Below are positions 47,421 through 60,989 of a stretch of DNA of 64,000 nucleotides, piece by piece. Below the pieces are notes generated by a model, which searched no databases, was not told the origin of the DNA, and saw nothing but the letters and a program-made list of their open reading frames with translations. The stretch's first letter is position 1, and each line of letters starts with the position of its first letter. Position numbers and translations under genes: made by a program. The DNA comes from Cavia porcellus (lineage: Eukaryota > Chordata > Mammalia > Rodentia > Caviidae): NCBI RefSeq assembly GCF_034190915.1, contig NW_026947499.1:4029950-4093949 (forward strand). The letters run 5' to 3'.

Positions 47421-48164
47421 ACCTTCACAGTAGCTGCATGTACTTTGTTGTGTATGCATTGGAAGTTTACTAATGTTCTAGTCCGTGAATTAATTCTTCA
47501 TACATAATAATGGCAATTGCAATATACTTCCCCACTCAGTATTCCTGGAAATTTTTGTCACCCACAATAATCTCATTTTAAACTTCAGATTCTTTTTTAA
47601 AACAGGAAGCAGCAGAGTGTAGCGTGCAGTGGAGGGAAGGAGTTAGGGATGGTGAAGCGTGGAATTTAGGCTCAACACGTCCCCACTATGCATTCTCTGT
47701 GCTCACACAGTTACCCTGTGTTCACTGGTGGGTGCTGGAGCATGGCGTTTCAGATAGATGGTTAATGAATAAATTTGAAAATAAAAAAGGAAATTACAAT
47801 ACCTCTTCTCATTGTAGTGCACATTTTAATCAATTGCACACTCAATAGGAATTTTGCTTAGCACTGTGGCAGGTATCTTTGACTCTGGATCCAGGGAAGA
47901 GCTCCTCTTCTTGGTTTCCTCAAGGTAGGCATGGGATGAGCCTCGTCCAGGCAACAGTGTGTGGGGAGAATTTCACACAGGTGGAAGCACTGTATTACAG
48001 ATGCATGCTTCATCTCCCACCTCAGCCTGTGGCCAAGCCAGACTTCTCCTTGACTGGATATGGCTAGTGGACCCAACACTAATACCAACACATAGTGGAC
48101 TTTTCTCATGAATGCAAAAGCAATGTGTTTTGCTTTAAGTTTGAATTCAATGTAAGATTTCCCT
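47421..48164. other. non-coding stretch, possible decayed MIR
   Basis: Positions 47610-47720 ('gtgtagcgtgcagtggaggg' onward) weakly resemble a sense MIR 5' part. This is not firm enough to call separately and nothing else is seen. Confidence 0.3.
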
Positions 48165-48336
48165 ACAGGGCTGGAGATATAGCTCAGCAGCACAAGCACC
48201 TGCCTGGCAAGTGCAAGATCCTGAGTTCAGTTCCCAGTACCAACAGAGAGACAGAGAGAGGTAGAGAAGCAGAGAGACAAAGAGAGGGAGACATACAGAC
48301 AGAAAGAGAGAGAGGGAGAGAGAGAAAGAGAGAGAC

Positions 48337-48369
<33 letters not shown>

Positions 48370-48374
48370 AAGAC
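48165..48374 (+). mobile_element. ID-type SINE with tail converted to a (GA)n array
   Basis: The SINE body at 48169-48242 begins 'gggctggagatatagctcag' (A box). Its anticodon loop is CTGGCAA (GGC-like), its B box is 'gagttcagttcc', and it ends 'agtacc'. Instead of an A tail, a GAGA/GACA-rich array follows from about 48243 to 48374. The loop differs from the UGC-like young copies. No TSD was identified, so the 3' limit is the end of the array. The long low-complexity open frames on both strands here are translations of the array. Confidence 0.88.
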
Positions 48375-50184
48375 AGAAACAGAATCCCTAATAGACCCAG
48401 ATAGTGAACCAGATAGTGAAAACACTCAGACCTCTGCAGGCAGAGTCTCTGGCTCAGCTGATCATGGCTTTCCTGGAGTTCAAAGCAATCACAGATAACA
48501 CTCACACTCATGGGAATGGGTGTGTCCTTGGAGATTGTATCCATAGAAACAGTCCCGGGTTTGGTTTGGCTCTGCAGTCACAGGCTGCCAATCTCCTCTT
48601 TAAACTCCTCAGATTTGGATGGCTGTCACATCCCCATGACGCACACAACCACCACACTCTAAGACCCTGGATGGCCCCACAGTGACTGAGAAGGCTGACG
48701 GTGTCCACGCCCAGCAGCACAGCACACAGACGTTCTGCTCAAACACTTTCTTACCGATTATTTTTTCTTTTCTGATGCAGTGGGTGTCGTAACACTGCTG
48801 GTTCATGGTCTGAGAAAGCCCTCTCCTCCTTCCCCACTTCTCTTGCTCACTGTTTTCTCCTCCACCACCAGGATGAGAAGCTCTGGGACCTGTCTGCCAC
48901 CAAACAGCCCCAGGTCTCCTCCTGGCGTGGCGCATGTGCTGCCCTGTTTGCTTCTTCCTTCCATGCCGGAATCCGTTACTCAGAGAACGACGCTGTTATG
49001 GAGTGATTTGCAAAAGAGTTTTAAGTCATTACTGAGCTTGGGAGAGATGCCTTCCCTGCAGGGCACGCGCTCAGTACTGATACTTTCTGCTTCGAATTTC
49101 AAAACATCTCAAATAATCGCTGCAAGCTGGCACCTCTGATGTTATCTCAGTGGTGGTATTTGGTATGATAACGATAAGGAGTTTTCCTTATAATTTGTAG
49201 TACCTTCCAAATCACCTCTGGTCAGCATGTATTGTCTTTGTACCCAGTACCCAGATGTATTTATGTGAAGGGGAATATGTTGCCCTTGTTACTCTCAGTA
49301 TCCCTCTCGTTGTTGGGCAGTAGTGAAGTATCCCAGGCCTGGCTTCACAGGACCGCAATGGTCAGGCTCCACAGACCTCTCTGGAGCTGAGACGCCAAAC
49401 CAGGGCTTGCTTCTGGGCTCTAGGACCTCAGAGGCTGTGTCTGCCTAAGGCAACCTGATGGCAGCAACTTATAGGTCAGAACCTCAGCTGAGAAGTGACA
49501 GGGCTGGGTGGCAATGGCTGCTGTAGATTTAGAATGTGGGACTGAGCTGAACCCACAGTCTGTGTTACTTACCTGATACACAGCACAAGGACCACTCACC
49601 AGCAATCATACAGAGGCAATGATCCAAGCAAAAGGCAAATCACATTCTTCCTGTTCTACAGCAAAAAGCCCACGTGCCAGTAGCGAGCACGCAGACCCAG
49701 AAACCAGATACTTCTCCTAACATTGTATTCTCACTACCACTGGGCTGGCATCTCCACCTCAGTGTGACTCCCGTCACCCCACAAGTGCTGCCACCAGCCA
49801 GTGACTGAAGGGTGAGCCCCGAGGAAGGAAGCAAGCTCTTCTTAGGATCTTTGGATAAGTAACTCCAAAGGTGATATTGAGGAGTAATGCACATTTATTC
49901 CTATGTGCAAATCACATTTCCAGAAAAGACATGGGGTAATTAAGCTTATCTGTTCACCCCAAGCTAAAAATACAATGATTAATTCTTGCTTTGTTTCTCT
50001 TTAAGCAGCGTACAAGCTTTTAAAAATTTAAATCTGATAGATGACTTTATAAATCATTGAAGAAAATCACCGCATTTACTTTTACATTTTGGGTCACTTT
50101 CACATGAAAGACAAGCAGCTCAGTCATGCCGTGACAAGGGCTTTAATACACATCAGTTTAACTCCTCTTGTGCTGTTTGTTATT
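48375..50184. other. non-coding stretch, nothing recognised
   Basis: Frames up to 119 codons (48780-49139, plus) lack domains. Confidence 0.4.
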
Positions 50185-51190
50185 CTCTGAAGTTCTCTGT
50201 TATAGTCTTTTTGCATACAGTTGATAAGATAAACTACACGTGTTTAAAGTGTACAATTTAAATGTTTTGAGTTACTAAAGTTATTAAAGCTTTTACAGGT
50301 ATTTAAGCCCATGAAAGTATCAGCACAATCAAGATAAGGAAAACATGATTTTTACAGATTTTTCACATTTCTTCATAATTCTCTCTTTGTTTAGGCACTG
50401 AACACTTTTCTTTCTGTCATTTTGGATATTTTCCAGTTGCATACAATGCTGTTGTGTAGTAACAGCCCCGTTTGATTTCCTCTCCTTTGCATATTTATTT
50501 GGACATCACTCATGTGGCTGGGTATACCAGTAGTCCACGCCCTTTCTTTGCTGATTATCATCCTTGGTGGACAGTTTCATGATGGATTCCTCTGTTCACC
50601 TGTCCACCAGGTTTGGGCTGTTTCTAGGATTCTTCCCACTGTAAATAAATCAGTTATAAGCATTCTCATAGAACAAGTCTCAACATGCATTTTTAGTTCT
50701 CTTGAGTAAACATCATGTGTGTATTTTTTAAAGGAATTTGCCAAACTATTTGCAAAGTATTTCCAAGAATGTATTCTCACAGTGATGGTGACAGTCACCT
50801 TGGCTCTCATGCTCGCCAGTACTGGACACGTGAATTTTTTCAAGCTTGGGGGTTCTAATGGGAGGAGATTAGCATCGCACTGTAGTTTCAATTGGTATTT
50901 TGCCAAAGGACAGTGACAACTAATATCTTCACAAATGATTGTGTTAGATCTCTTCACTTTTTTATTAGTTTGTTTGATTTCATATTTGGAAGGATATTTT
51001 AATGTTCTGGTCCCAACCTTATAAGGCATATGCATAACTCATAAACATTGACACTCCTATGTGATTTTTTGATTAGCTAGTCTTTAGGTAAATCAAGCAC
51101 ACTGTTTTTAAAATCTTCTATTAATCAAACTTAGGTGGTGTGGTGAATATAAGCAATTTTCCCAAAGTGTCAATATTTTCTCCTAAATTT
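50185..51190 (-). mobile_element. long L1M-type LINE-1 3' UTR fragment
   Basis: Antisense landmarks run across about 1 kb of the plus strand: 'gtttaaagtgtacaatttaa', 'ccatgaaagtatcagcacaa', 'ttccagttgcatacaatgct', 'gtataccagtagtccacgcc', 'gggctgtttctaggattctt', 'aggaatttgccaaactattt', 'ttctaatgggaggagattag' and 'agtttcaattggtattttgc'. This is the best-preserved L1M 3' end in the window. No ORF2 remnant was recognised. Confidence 0.78.
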
Positions 51191-52837
51191 TCTCCCAGGA
51201 ACTCTACAGGTCTATGATGCATTTGAGTTTATACATAGGGGTGAGTATGCACAGTTTGTTTCTCTGAAATGCTGTAATCCGTCTCAGCGATTCTTCTGAT
51301 TCCCTGGAGTCCCTCATCTGCCACCATAGCCGACAGATTCCCAGAGTTCCTCTCTTCACCCCACAGCCTGGGCAGCACCTGGTGGTGACTTGGGTCCTTG
51401 TTTCTTTCACTTCTCTTGATGATAAACTGCTCCCAACCATCTGGAGCTGGGTCCTCGACACTCTGGTTTCATGTCTTTTTTCCTGCTTGTTGTGTAAGCC
51501 AGGAAGATGTAGGTCCTGTAGACCCTGCTGCACCCTCTCATCAGTTACAGAAGCTCACTGTAACTCAGAATCTGCACATTTCCTATCAGGTGCCCCAAGT
51601 TAAAGTGAATCATAGAACTTACCCAGGTACATGCTGTGCCCTGACTGACAGTGCCCAGGTTCCTTACCTAAGGTGATGTGTACACGGCGGGTGTGAAAAC
51701 CACCGCTGTGGTGACATTTTCTGGAGGTCAGTCCAGTCCCGAGTATAATTAATACTAATTCATGGCCACTGGAGAAGGCACCTGGGTTCAGCTTTAGGGT
51801 GGAATGTCCCAAATTAGTTTACATCAGCTGCATCCACTCTTTCAGCGGAGTGATCTTGCAGGGATTTTATATGTGCATGTTCCAGTTTAATATTCACATC
51901 TTACAGGAAGCAAATGTTATCCAAATGTGTGCATAAATGTATAGCATTGGCATAGCACTGTAAAAATATTTATGTTTCAAGAATTCTCCATTCTATCACC
52001 CTGCTTTATGTTTTGATATAGACAGATACATTGGCAAAAGTTTTATGATTCACAATTTGTAGAAACTCTCTTGTAGAGTAAGCCAAACATTTTGTTTCTA
52101 TTGATTCCTCTTTTTTACATACTCATTGCCTGGGAGCATTCTGATGCTAAAATGCAGCATCAATAATGGAGAGAAATGAGGAAAATAAACTATGGTTGTG
52201 TAAATACATCTATATCCCAATGTGCATCGTCTTCACTTTCTGGGTTTTCCAGTGGTGCTGCTCTGCGCTAGCTGCTGTATTTACTGGCAGATGCTTACTC
52301 AAGTGGAGGTTTCAGAAGTTTCCAGAAAGGAAAACCTAAAGACCTGAGTGGGGAGAAGCCTCAGCTTTCAGTTTTGCTCTCCTAAAAATTACTGTACTTT
52401 TACTCTTTTCCCTTTTTCTCTATGGGAATAATGCGTCACTCCGCCTTGTTCAGAACACAGGGCTTCTCAGCACCTTTTCATAACACTTGACTGGAGAATC
52501 TGATGTGGTAACCTTTGGAAAGAGTGCTGCTCTCACAAATGTGTTTACTTTTGTTATCCAGGAGAAATGTAACATCACCTTTAATATTTTTCTTCTGCCA
52601 AGTACATCTTACTTCTTTACCATGATCATGCTGACCACAAAAGTGAAAGAGAAGGGCAGGAAAGGAAAGGGAGCTGGGGAAGAAAATGAACCCACATTCA
52701 CCATCTAATATTAATATGTCACAGGCTTACTTTTTATGGGTTGCCACTTGTATTAACTATATTCACCCTAATGCATAGTATTGTGTGGGTTCTAACAGGT
52801 GACCAGAATTTTGTGCCTGATCACAGAGTCAGCTCCT
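51191..52837. other. non-coding stretch, nothing recognised
   Basis: Short frames only. The plus frame at 52487-52708 (73 codons) has no recognised domain. Confidence 0.4.
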
Positions 52838-53035
52838 ACTTGCTACACACCCACTCTGTGCCACACAGTGTGTGACACACTCTAACGTGTGTTGTCTTAT
52901 CCTGGGACAGCACAGGTGTGGTGGATGCTATTGTCACTCATGTCTACAGGCTTGGCATTTCCCTGAGGCTGAAGTGCAAGGCTGGGACTTATTCCAAAGC
53001 CCTGGCTCTTAACCAACCAATGACACAGCTTCTGC
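52838..53035 (-). mobile_element. MIR SINE, antisense copy
   Basis: The plus strand reads 'cactctgtgccacacagtgt', 'acacactctaacgtgtgttg', 'ggtggatgctattgtcactc', 'aaggctgggacttattccaa' and 'agccctggctcttaaccaac'. These are MIR landmarks in antisense order, spanning nearly the whole element. Ends are approximate. Confidence 0.68.
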
Positions 53036-53467
53036 CTAGGAGATTGTCAGGTGCTTGCCAGCGATTATAACACTCAATAAAAATTAGCTTCAAAGAGTGT
53101 GACTGTGAAATCAAGACTGAGCCAAACAGTAGTTGCTGCCAAGTCTAGAATTGCTGAGACAATTATTGAAATGGAAGCAAAATAATAGACGACTTTCCAC
53201 TAATTATCAAGCCGTATCCTTTTTCTGCACTAATTAGGATTGTGGTGTGGGAACAAGCGTAGCCAAACTAACAGATGGAGCCATCCTATTGCCCACATAG
53301 GTAATCTGAATGAAAAGCTAATATGTAATGGCAATGCCAATGCAACTTAATTATAAAACAGTAACAATGTAATAAATCACTACAAGTTGTAATAGAAATC
53401 TCTATACTTAGATCCCTACCTCATACCATACACAAAGTACACTGTGAAAGGTTCCTTGAGTGTATGT

Positions 53468-53490
53468 TAAATATATATATATATATATAT

Positions 53491-53525
<35 letters not shown>

Positions 53526-53558
53526 TATATATATATATATGTTAAATATATATATATG

Positions 53559-53601
<43 letters not shown>
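53468..53601. repeat. (TA)n array with periodic TTAAA/GTTAA interruptions
   Basis: Runs of AT/TA are interrupted by 'ttaaatata' or 'gttaaatata' at irregular spacings, then by a long pure block to 53601. The sequence is strongly self-complementary and could extrude hairpins or cruciforms. The Tyr/Ile-alternating open frames on both strands are artefacts of this array. Confidence 0.97.
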
Positions 53602-53603
<2 letters not shown>

Positions 53604-55039
53604 GTTTTATGTGCCAATCCCACTGCAATAAGGTTTTTAAACGCAGAAAAAATAAGTATATATTATAAGTTATATGAAGTTCTTTGGACAAACATGTATG
53701 AAGCAAGACACTAAATACTTGCAGGAAAAGTTCAGAATTTTATGTAGAAATGAAACATTTCTGTAGAATCATATAATTGTCTATTTTTTATTGATGAGGC
53801 ATTCTTAGTGATTTCAGCAGCAAAATATTAAAAAGAGCAAAAAAATCATTTACACAGGGGAAAATACATCTCCTGTAGTGATTTATTCAATCAATATTAT
53901 GAAAGAACATTGTGGAAGACCTGAGACCCAGCTGGAAGCTAAAGGTTTAAGCTCAGTGGAGCAACGATTGGACTAATGGCAGCTAGACAGGTGGGGTGAT
54001 ACGACCAGGGGGGGCTGAATGTGTCGTGCTGGGGTCAAGGACCAAGCAGGCATTATCCTGTCTCCAGGCTGATGAGCAGAAAAGGCTTCAGAGAGAAGCC
54101 TGTGCTCTGGGGAGAAGGGTAAACTGATGGAGACCCAGGAGGTGAAGGGAACACTTCCAAGAAGACTACAGGACGAGCTCCCTAGGGGATGCAGACCACA
54201 GAGTGCGCTTAATGAAGTGTGGAGACTGTAATTGCACAAGAATTTGTAGATGTCCCCTGTCCTGTTTCGCCTATACAACAGATAACAAGCATCAAAATCG
54301 TATCAAAAAGAGACCCTACCATGCATTAAATATTTGCCCTTGTAGTGAAAGCTGATTTCACTCAAGGATGCAACTACTGAAGTAAAATATATCACTATAA
54401 AACGATTGAATGTAAAAAATATATATACATTTCAATAGATGTAAAGAAGATTGTGTATGAAGAAATCTTTGAACATATCAGTGATATAGTCTACATTTGA
54501 TTAAACCAATACATTTCCAGAAAAAAATAAAGGAACGAGAAAAAAAAATTATCTTCAATAATCAAGAAATTATATAAGTGTTTGGAAAACATGAGCCTTT
54601 TATCGCAGTCAAAAATCCAGTCCATGATCACAGCTTTAATGAGCTATGCTCCCAGTCCTGTTGCCAGGCCAGAGGCCAGAACCCCACCCAGACTCAGAAG
54701 AGCACTGTCCTGGGTGCTCATGCATGGCTCTTCCTGGCATCCTGGATCCAGGAGTTCCTACTCCCCATGTCTGGTGCACATCACTGCACAGGTGTCACTG
54801 GTCCTGAGCACCTGTCCATCTCCTCTGTGCCCTTCACTACCTTATCCTCAATGCCTTTCGGAGAATACTGCCATGTGTCACCAATTGGCACCTTCAGAAT
54901 CATCACATCCTTCAAGCCACCCCACCCACCACTCTGAGTCACTCTATGCTTCTAGCCATTCCACTCTGACAAACAGTTGCACAACCTGTAGGTGAGTTAG
55001 ATTTCTTGGGTCCACGCATGTCCTAATGTTTCATGGGAC
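53602..55039. other. non-coding stretch, nothing recognised
   Basis: Two overlapping plus frames (54578-54995, up to 137 codons) read the same DNA in different registers and have no domain. Confidence 0.4.
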
Positions 55040-55200
55040 AATGGGACAGAGAGTTAGGAATAGACAGAGACAGAGACAGATATGGAGATAGCAAAAGCCT
55101 TAACAGAAATAGGGAGAGAAGGAGGAAAGAAGCATATAAGAGAGGAGAGGTAGAGCAGAGGGAGAAGCAGAGAGAGATGGAGAGGGAGAGATGTGGATCT
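55040..55200. repeat. purine-rich GAGA/GACAGA low-complexity tract
   Basis: 'gacagagacagagacagata' and later GAGAGG/GAGAAG units are visible. The tract is impure and interrupted. The charged open frame across it is a low-complexity artefact. Confidence 0.7.
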
Positions 55201-58200
55201 GAGGACTTGAGTGGAAGATACCAATAGAAGATGATGTACTTAGAACAACAGGTGCCACCTAGCCCTACACAAATCTACCCCAGCGCGTCTTAGTGTGTGA
55301 ATATGTTCAGCACTTCACCCCTCGTCTCTGTGTCTGTACCCTTGGCTGTGTATGGACAACCTCTCTTCTTTGAATATGGGATACATCAGCTGACAATTCA
55401 GACTGCCACACACGAGTTGCTTCAGTTAACAAAACACTTATAACCATGATACTCAGTGTGCCTCTGTGTTTCCCTGATGCAGGACACTTGTGCTCGTGTG
55501 GCTGCCACCTCTGTTTATCTCACTGGCAGTCAACTGGGCAGCTCCGTCTCTGCCTCCCTCCTGAACTGTCCCTTCCGTCTTCCTGAGCCCCTCACTCAGA
55601 GCCGTCTGTGTCTTCTACTCGGTTCTTCTCAGTCATCACTCCTGGCTTCCAGGACCAGCTTTTATTCCAAATCCACCAGAAAACGGCCCACTCCCGTGGC
55701 TTAGACCCCATGGAGATCGTCACCGGGTCCCTGCAGGGTGCCCGCCTTCTGTGGGAGTGGCAGCATCAGCATGGCCTTCCTGGAGAAGGCATGGGAAGCC
55801 CAGAGCAGGAAGCTCCCAGTCAGGTCTTCTGGCAGGCACTTCTGGTCAACCTCAGGGCCAGCTGCTGTTCTTCCCACATCCCTGTGGACGCTCCCCATCA
55901 CATGTGCTGATAGGTGGGTGGAGGGACAGAGTGGACTCCTCAGGACAGAGAAAGCAAGAGAAGGATGGGAACCTTGAGTACTCTTTGCTATAGAGTACTC
56001 CACCTCCCCCTAAATAATTTGCCTTTATCTTTTTAAAAAGCATTGACCTTAAGAATTTCCAGGCAAACTCAAGAGTTTTCATGCATCTTGACAGCACTTG
56101 ATTGTGTGGGGCAGAAAACTCTTCTCTCCACAGAGAATCCCAAGCGGGATCCACGTCACTGTCTGGAGACGGAATCTGCCCTGGAGCAGTTAGTGAAACC
56201 GCTGGTGCTCATTTGGCCCACGCCAGGTCCTCTGTGATGAACATAATAAAATTCCTGCCCCAGTTCTCAGTCGGGAATGCGGTGAAAGCAATGCTTTATT
56301 TACTTTTCAGGTTTTCACAATTCCCAGGCAGCATGCCTTGGAACCATTTCTGATATTAAATAGATTAAAAATGCAGTGCCTAAATTGAAAACTGTCACTC
56401 ACAGGAGGTTTAATTATGTGTAAATTAAAACAAAAAATACTTTACCTCTCATTGCAAGGAGTCTCAACATTAGCAGACTTTTCAAGTGCAGAAATGTTTC
56501 CAAAGTCCCAAGTCATGAGAGTCTAACTCTTTCAGAGCCTGACTCCACAGGGGGCCCCAGCCCTCGAGGTGGCTGTGAGTCTTGGTTCCCACAAACCCCT
56601 GGCCCCTGGCATGCAGGTCTGTTCAGAAATCGTGAGCTGCTCACAGTCTGCTCTGTCCCTGTCATTAGCCAGCATCCAAGTTCCTTTGTTTTGGGGTTGC
56701 TGAGCCCAAGGATGTCACTGGCAGGAGCCTGGCGAATCCAGAAGGGAGCAGTGTCCTACCTCATCCCCACCCGTCACATGACATTACGACTCAGACCATT
56801 TCCCACTGGTTCAGTTTACTTGCTCATTCTGAGACTCAGGCTCCTGGATTTCACAATGCTCCTTCCCTTCACCTCTATCTGAGGATGAAGGCAGACTGCG
56901 TGGATCGTTAATCTCCAGAAAGAACTTCAGGCCATCCATCAGCTCTGGAAGCAATACCCTTAGCTAAATTCCCTCTGCTTAAAATACCTGGGACACCCAC
57001 TAACCTGTCTACTATAGGATGAGATCATTCACCACCACAATGGTTTATTGGACATCTACATTTTTCCAAGAATGAGAAAATCCCTTATTGCCCATGAGGA
57101 GATGTCTCCCAATGAGGGCAAGATGTCCCAGCTGGCCGCATCACATCCCTAGTATAGCTGCAGGACTCCTCTTTTTCCTGACCAGCAGACACTGCCAGCA
57201 GGTGACACCTGTCACAGTGGTGTCACTTTCTAAAGCAGGCAAGTGCCATTGCTGTAACACCAAGCAGACAGTTCTGGCCACAGCATCTCTCCAGCATGTC
57301 AAGCATTTTAAGGACTATTCCAGCTCCAGGCTCTGTGTCCCCTTGTTTTGTGGGACTAAATTTCAGAATCTTGTTCCTCAGGTGGCTTCCAGTGAGAGGC
57401 GAGCATTCCCAGCTCAGGGTGGAGCACTCTCAGCGCACAGGGGCTTCCTCAAAGGACTTCCTGTCTAGAGTCCCACACACACTGGGCTCTCAAACCTCCA
57501 GTCCTACATGTTCTGCAGTTTCCCAGCATCCTGAGCAACATCTAGAACCTGCTGTGGAATATGGGGCCATTCACACACTACAAGTGGGCACTGCCAGGCC
57601 CTGCAGCCACCATAGGCCAGGTTAAGATCACTAGTATGTGGGCCCAGCAAACATCGCACAAAACCAGCCAGTGAAAACCATCAAGCCAGAACCAGGTACC
57701 TGACTTTGCTGCCCATGGAAAAGAGCCTGTCAGACTCTGAAGCGATGCAGCTGAGGAGCTCCAGCTTTGTGATTAGAGAGGACTGGATTCTCTCCTACCC
57801 ACGGGACTTACTAGGACAGACATTGGAACTTTAAGAAAGGCAGTGTTCCCCATCTGAAAAATTGTAAGCTACTAAAATGTGAACTTCTTCATAGGATGGT
57901 TGGGGCAAGACACAGTTAGTGTTGTTCAATTAGCACAGTGATGTAGTGATATTAGGTAAACTAAAAAAATAACACAGGTGACAGTTAAAACTCACGGCTG
58001 TTTCAGAGATGGTGCAGTGAGGGTCAGAGGCTGGAGGACCGGTGTTGTAATGCAGGCCCACTCCACGGCAGCATCACCTCTGGGCAGAGGGCGTGAAGGA
58101 TGTCTGCAGCTTAAATTCATCAAGTAAAATGGTAACCACATATTTTGTACCGCATCTTTAGAAAGTGGTGGCTGCCTGACAATAGTGATAATCACCCAGT

Positions 58201-60914
58201 CAAAATGTATACAATGTCTTACTCACATAAATACCTTAGTTAATATAAAATAATCAGTTTGAATGGGCTTATCTGGATTTTTTAAATTAAAAGATGTTTT
58301 CATAAATTCATTTTCTGAGTCAGTCTCAGCATTGAGGTTGGAAGAAAAAAAAAGCTTCCATGGTGTTGACATGTACTCTTAGACCACAGGGAGGTCAGCA
58401 AACTTGCACCCAGAGGGAAATTCTAACTCTTCTAGGTTCAGGGGAGGACTGTGTAGGAATATGATGGAATCATGATTATTTGGATTGTTTAGGAATGTCT
58501 GGAATGTTCTCCATGGACACAGACCCAAGTAGCAGGAGGACGAGATAATAAATGATGGAGGCTTCCAGTGGGGTGGGCTCATCCCAAGAGCAAAGTAATG
58601 CCTGTGTGCTTCTGTCCTGCAGTACGAGACACAACTAAGGACCAAGAATCCGTTCCCCAGGGTATGTTTGTAATACAGTTTGTACTGGAGAATATCTGTG
58701 TTTATAATGTGTGTCTGGCTGCTCTCCAACATTAGCAGAGTTGTGTGATACCAGCACAGACCCCATGGCTGTGTGATTTCCTGCATTTTCTGTCTGCTCC
58801 TTTCAGAAACATCTGCCAACCACTGCAGTGGGCACCCACATCAGCACAGCAAGAGGAAGTTGCTCTCTTCACCAAGGCCTGCGCCAGCTCTGATGGGGAA
58901 TTTGACATTGGGAAGGACGGGAGAGCGGCTCTCCTTGGGTGAGGTCCTCCTTGAATCTGTTCCCCTGTTCTCAGGTGTGCTGCAGGCATGCTGGGGCCTC
59001 CACCTCACACTGAGACAAGGACCAAAGGCTTAGGAGAAACAGCCTGAGACCCTGATATCCACTAACTCGGGTTTGTGAGTCTAGGAACAGGCCTCAGTTT
59101 CAGCTCAGACAAAGCCAGTAGTGAAGGACTTTGCCTGAGGCTGCCCCCTAGACTAGAGGGCAGAGAGGGTTGCATGGGGTGAGCTTCTCACTGGTGAGAA
59201 GAAGCCAGCCCTGGAAAGGGCACAGAGGACTCCTCATGCAGGGCTGTCCTGGAGCAAGAGATCTACAGATCTACGTGGGTTGACCAGGAGAAATCTGGAG
59301 CAGACAGAAGGGATGAGCATGGAGAGAAGCAGGAGACAGAGGGGAGACACTGGGCACAGTGCAGAGGCCCAGCAGCCTCTGGGAGAGATGAGCTGACACC
59401 CTCAGAGGACAGCTCCAGATGCGGTTTGCAGCTGGTCTGGCCTAGGGGACTCTGCCTTCTCTCCCGTGGCCCCTGCTTGGTCTGACCTTGTAAACATGAT
59501 AGCAGACGTTCACCAGCAAGCAAGACAGGAAGAGCAGGAGGGTGCTCCTGGGTGGGAGCTGCCTCCTCTGTCGGCTGGACTTCTGTCCTTGAGGCAGACC
59601 CGGGAAGTCGTGTGTGGTGACAGAAGATGGCTAAGACAGGTGGTTTTCCTCATTCTGCACCTCATAATGGAAATAAGGCTTTTCTACATGACTGAAAAGG
59701 AACAGAGAATCCATGGGACTCAACAGATGTTTTACCCTGGATGAGTATAAACCAGTCCCAGCTGCAGCCACTTGAAAGGAAGGTGACCTGGGGTGCCCAT
59801 GCAGCTGGGAGCTCCTGCTGTGGGCTGTGTCCTCAGGAGCATGGGCAACCATTCAGTACACACTGGGCAACGCTCACCGAGCATTAGAATCTCTGCCAAG
59901 TAACTATGGAGCCACAGCGTGGGCTCATGAAGCCCAAGCAAGACAGGAAATGTCATACCCAGGGCTCCAGCCTGCTGAGTCATTTGACATAGTTTTTCTC
60001 ACACGGCGAATGCTTTGCACACAGTTCCAGGCACACCCTGAATCCAAGCATGGGCAGAGAGGTGAAGTACAGAGGAGCGCTTTGTGCCCTGCTCATTGAC
60101 AGTGCCAGGGTGGATCTCATCATTCAAGGCGAGGCTTTGCCCTGAGAGTCTTGAAAAGCAGGAGCCTTTCATCAGTCTTCTAGGAGTGAAGGGAAACTGC
60201 AAAGCACTTAGCACAATGTTACAAAGGCAGCTGCACCCAGGTGGTGGTTATACAGAGGGCCCTGCAGTCCAGCAACACCCAGAGCACTCGGGGATGGCAG
60301 CATCTGTTTCTGCTCAGCAGACCTGAGACTAGAAACTCAGCTGCCTGAAGCCCCCACTAGTGGGGAGATGGAGCTGCAGAGCTCCAGGAAGGGAGGAAGG
60401 AAGGACACACCTGTCTAACGGAGGGTGCCTCCAGGTTGATTTTCAAGATTTTCTTACCCTTAGACCTACATAACATCTATGATTTCATGCAGTTTATACT
60501 AAGTAGGCCACCCAACAATCCATCTACTACTTGGAAGAGAATTAATTTTGTGGCCATCATAAGATGATTTTGAGCCAATAAACAAGAAAAGTTAAAAGGA
60601 ACAGCAGGAGCAATCCTGATAGCTCCACTTCCCTGGCACATTAGCAATGCAACTATAGAGAAAGGGAGGAACCGTGTGGTGGTGGAATCTGGGGGTTGAC
60701 CAGAAATGCAACACAGATGTGAGAGATGGGGAATGACGCAATGCTTACCAAGGCAAAATTTACTAACATAATTTGCAGCGGAACCAAACACACAGATACG
60801 ATGTTGTGGACAATACAGTGAGTGTTTGGTACTGTTTTAAAATTACAGTAAAACACACATGACCATGAACCATCTCAAGTATTCCCTCAAGCTTCAAAAA
60901 ACTTATCCCATCAT
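55201..60914. other. long non-coding stretch, nothing recognised
   Basis: Frames up to about 146 codons occur (58379-58819 minus, 57088-57468 plus), overlapping others on the opposite strand. I found no domain, no exon chain, no RNA gene and no interspersed repeat I could name. Old unrecognised repeats are likely present. Confidence 0.4.
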
Positions 60915-60989
60915 TCTTCTGGGGATCAAACTCACAACTGTGCACTTGCAAGGCATGTTTTTATGCTGCTGAGCTAAATCTCCTGCCCT
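60915..60989 (-). mobile_element. old ID-type SINE
   Basis: The minus strand starts 'CAGGGCAGGAGATTTAGCTC' at 60989. It has a UGC-like loop (CTTGCAA), a 'GAGTTTGATCCCC' B box, and ends near 60915 without a visible A tail. Flanking TSDs are not evident. It is more diverged at its 5' end than the 11.4 and 45.3 kb copies. Confidence 0.82.

Noticed and set aside
48095..48425. Highly charged or Ser/Leu-rich frames on the two strands
   Set aside because: They are translations of the GAGA array following an ID SINE.
53408..53714. Tyr-Ile-rich frames on both strands
   Set aside because: They are translations of the (TA)n array.
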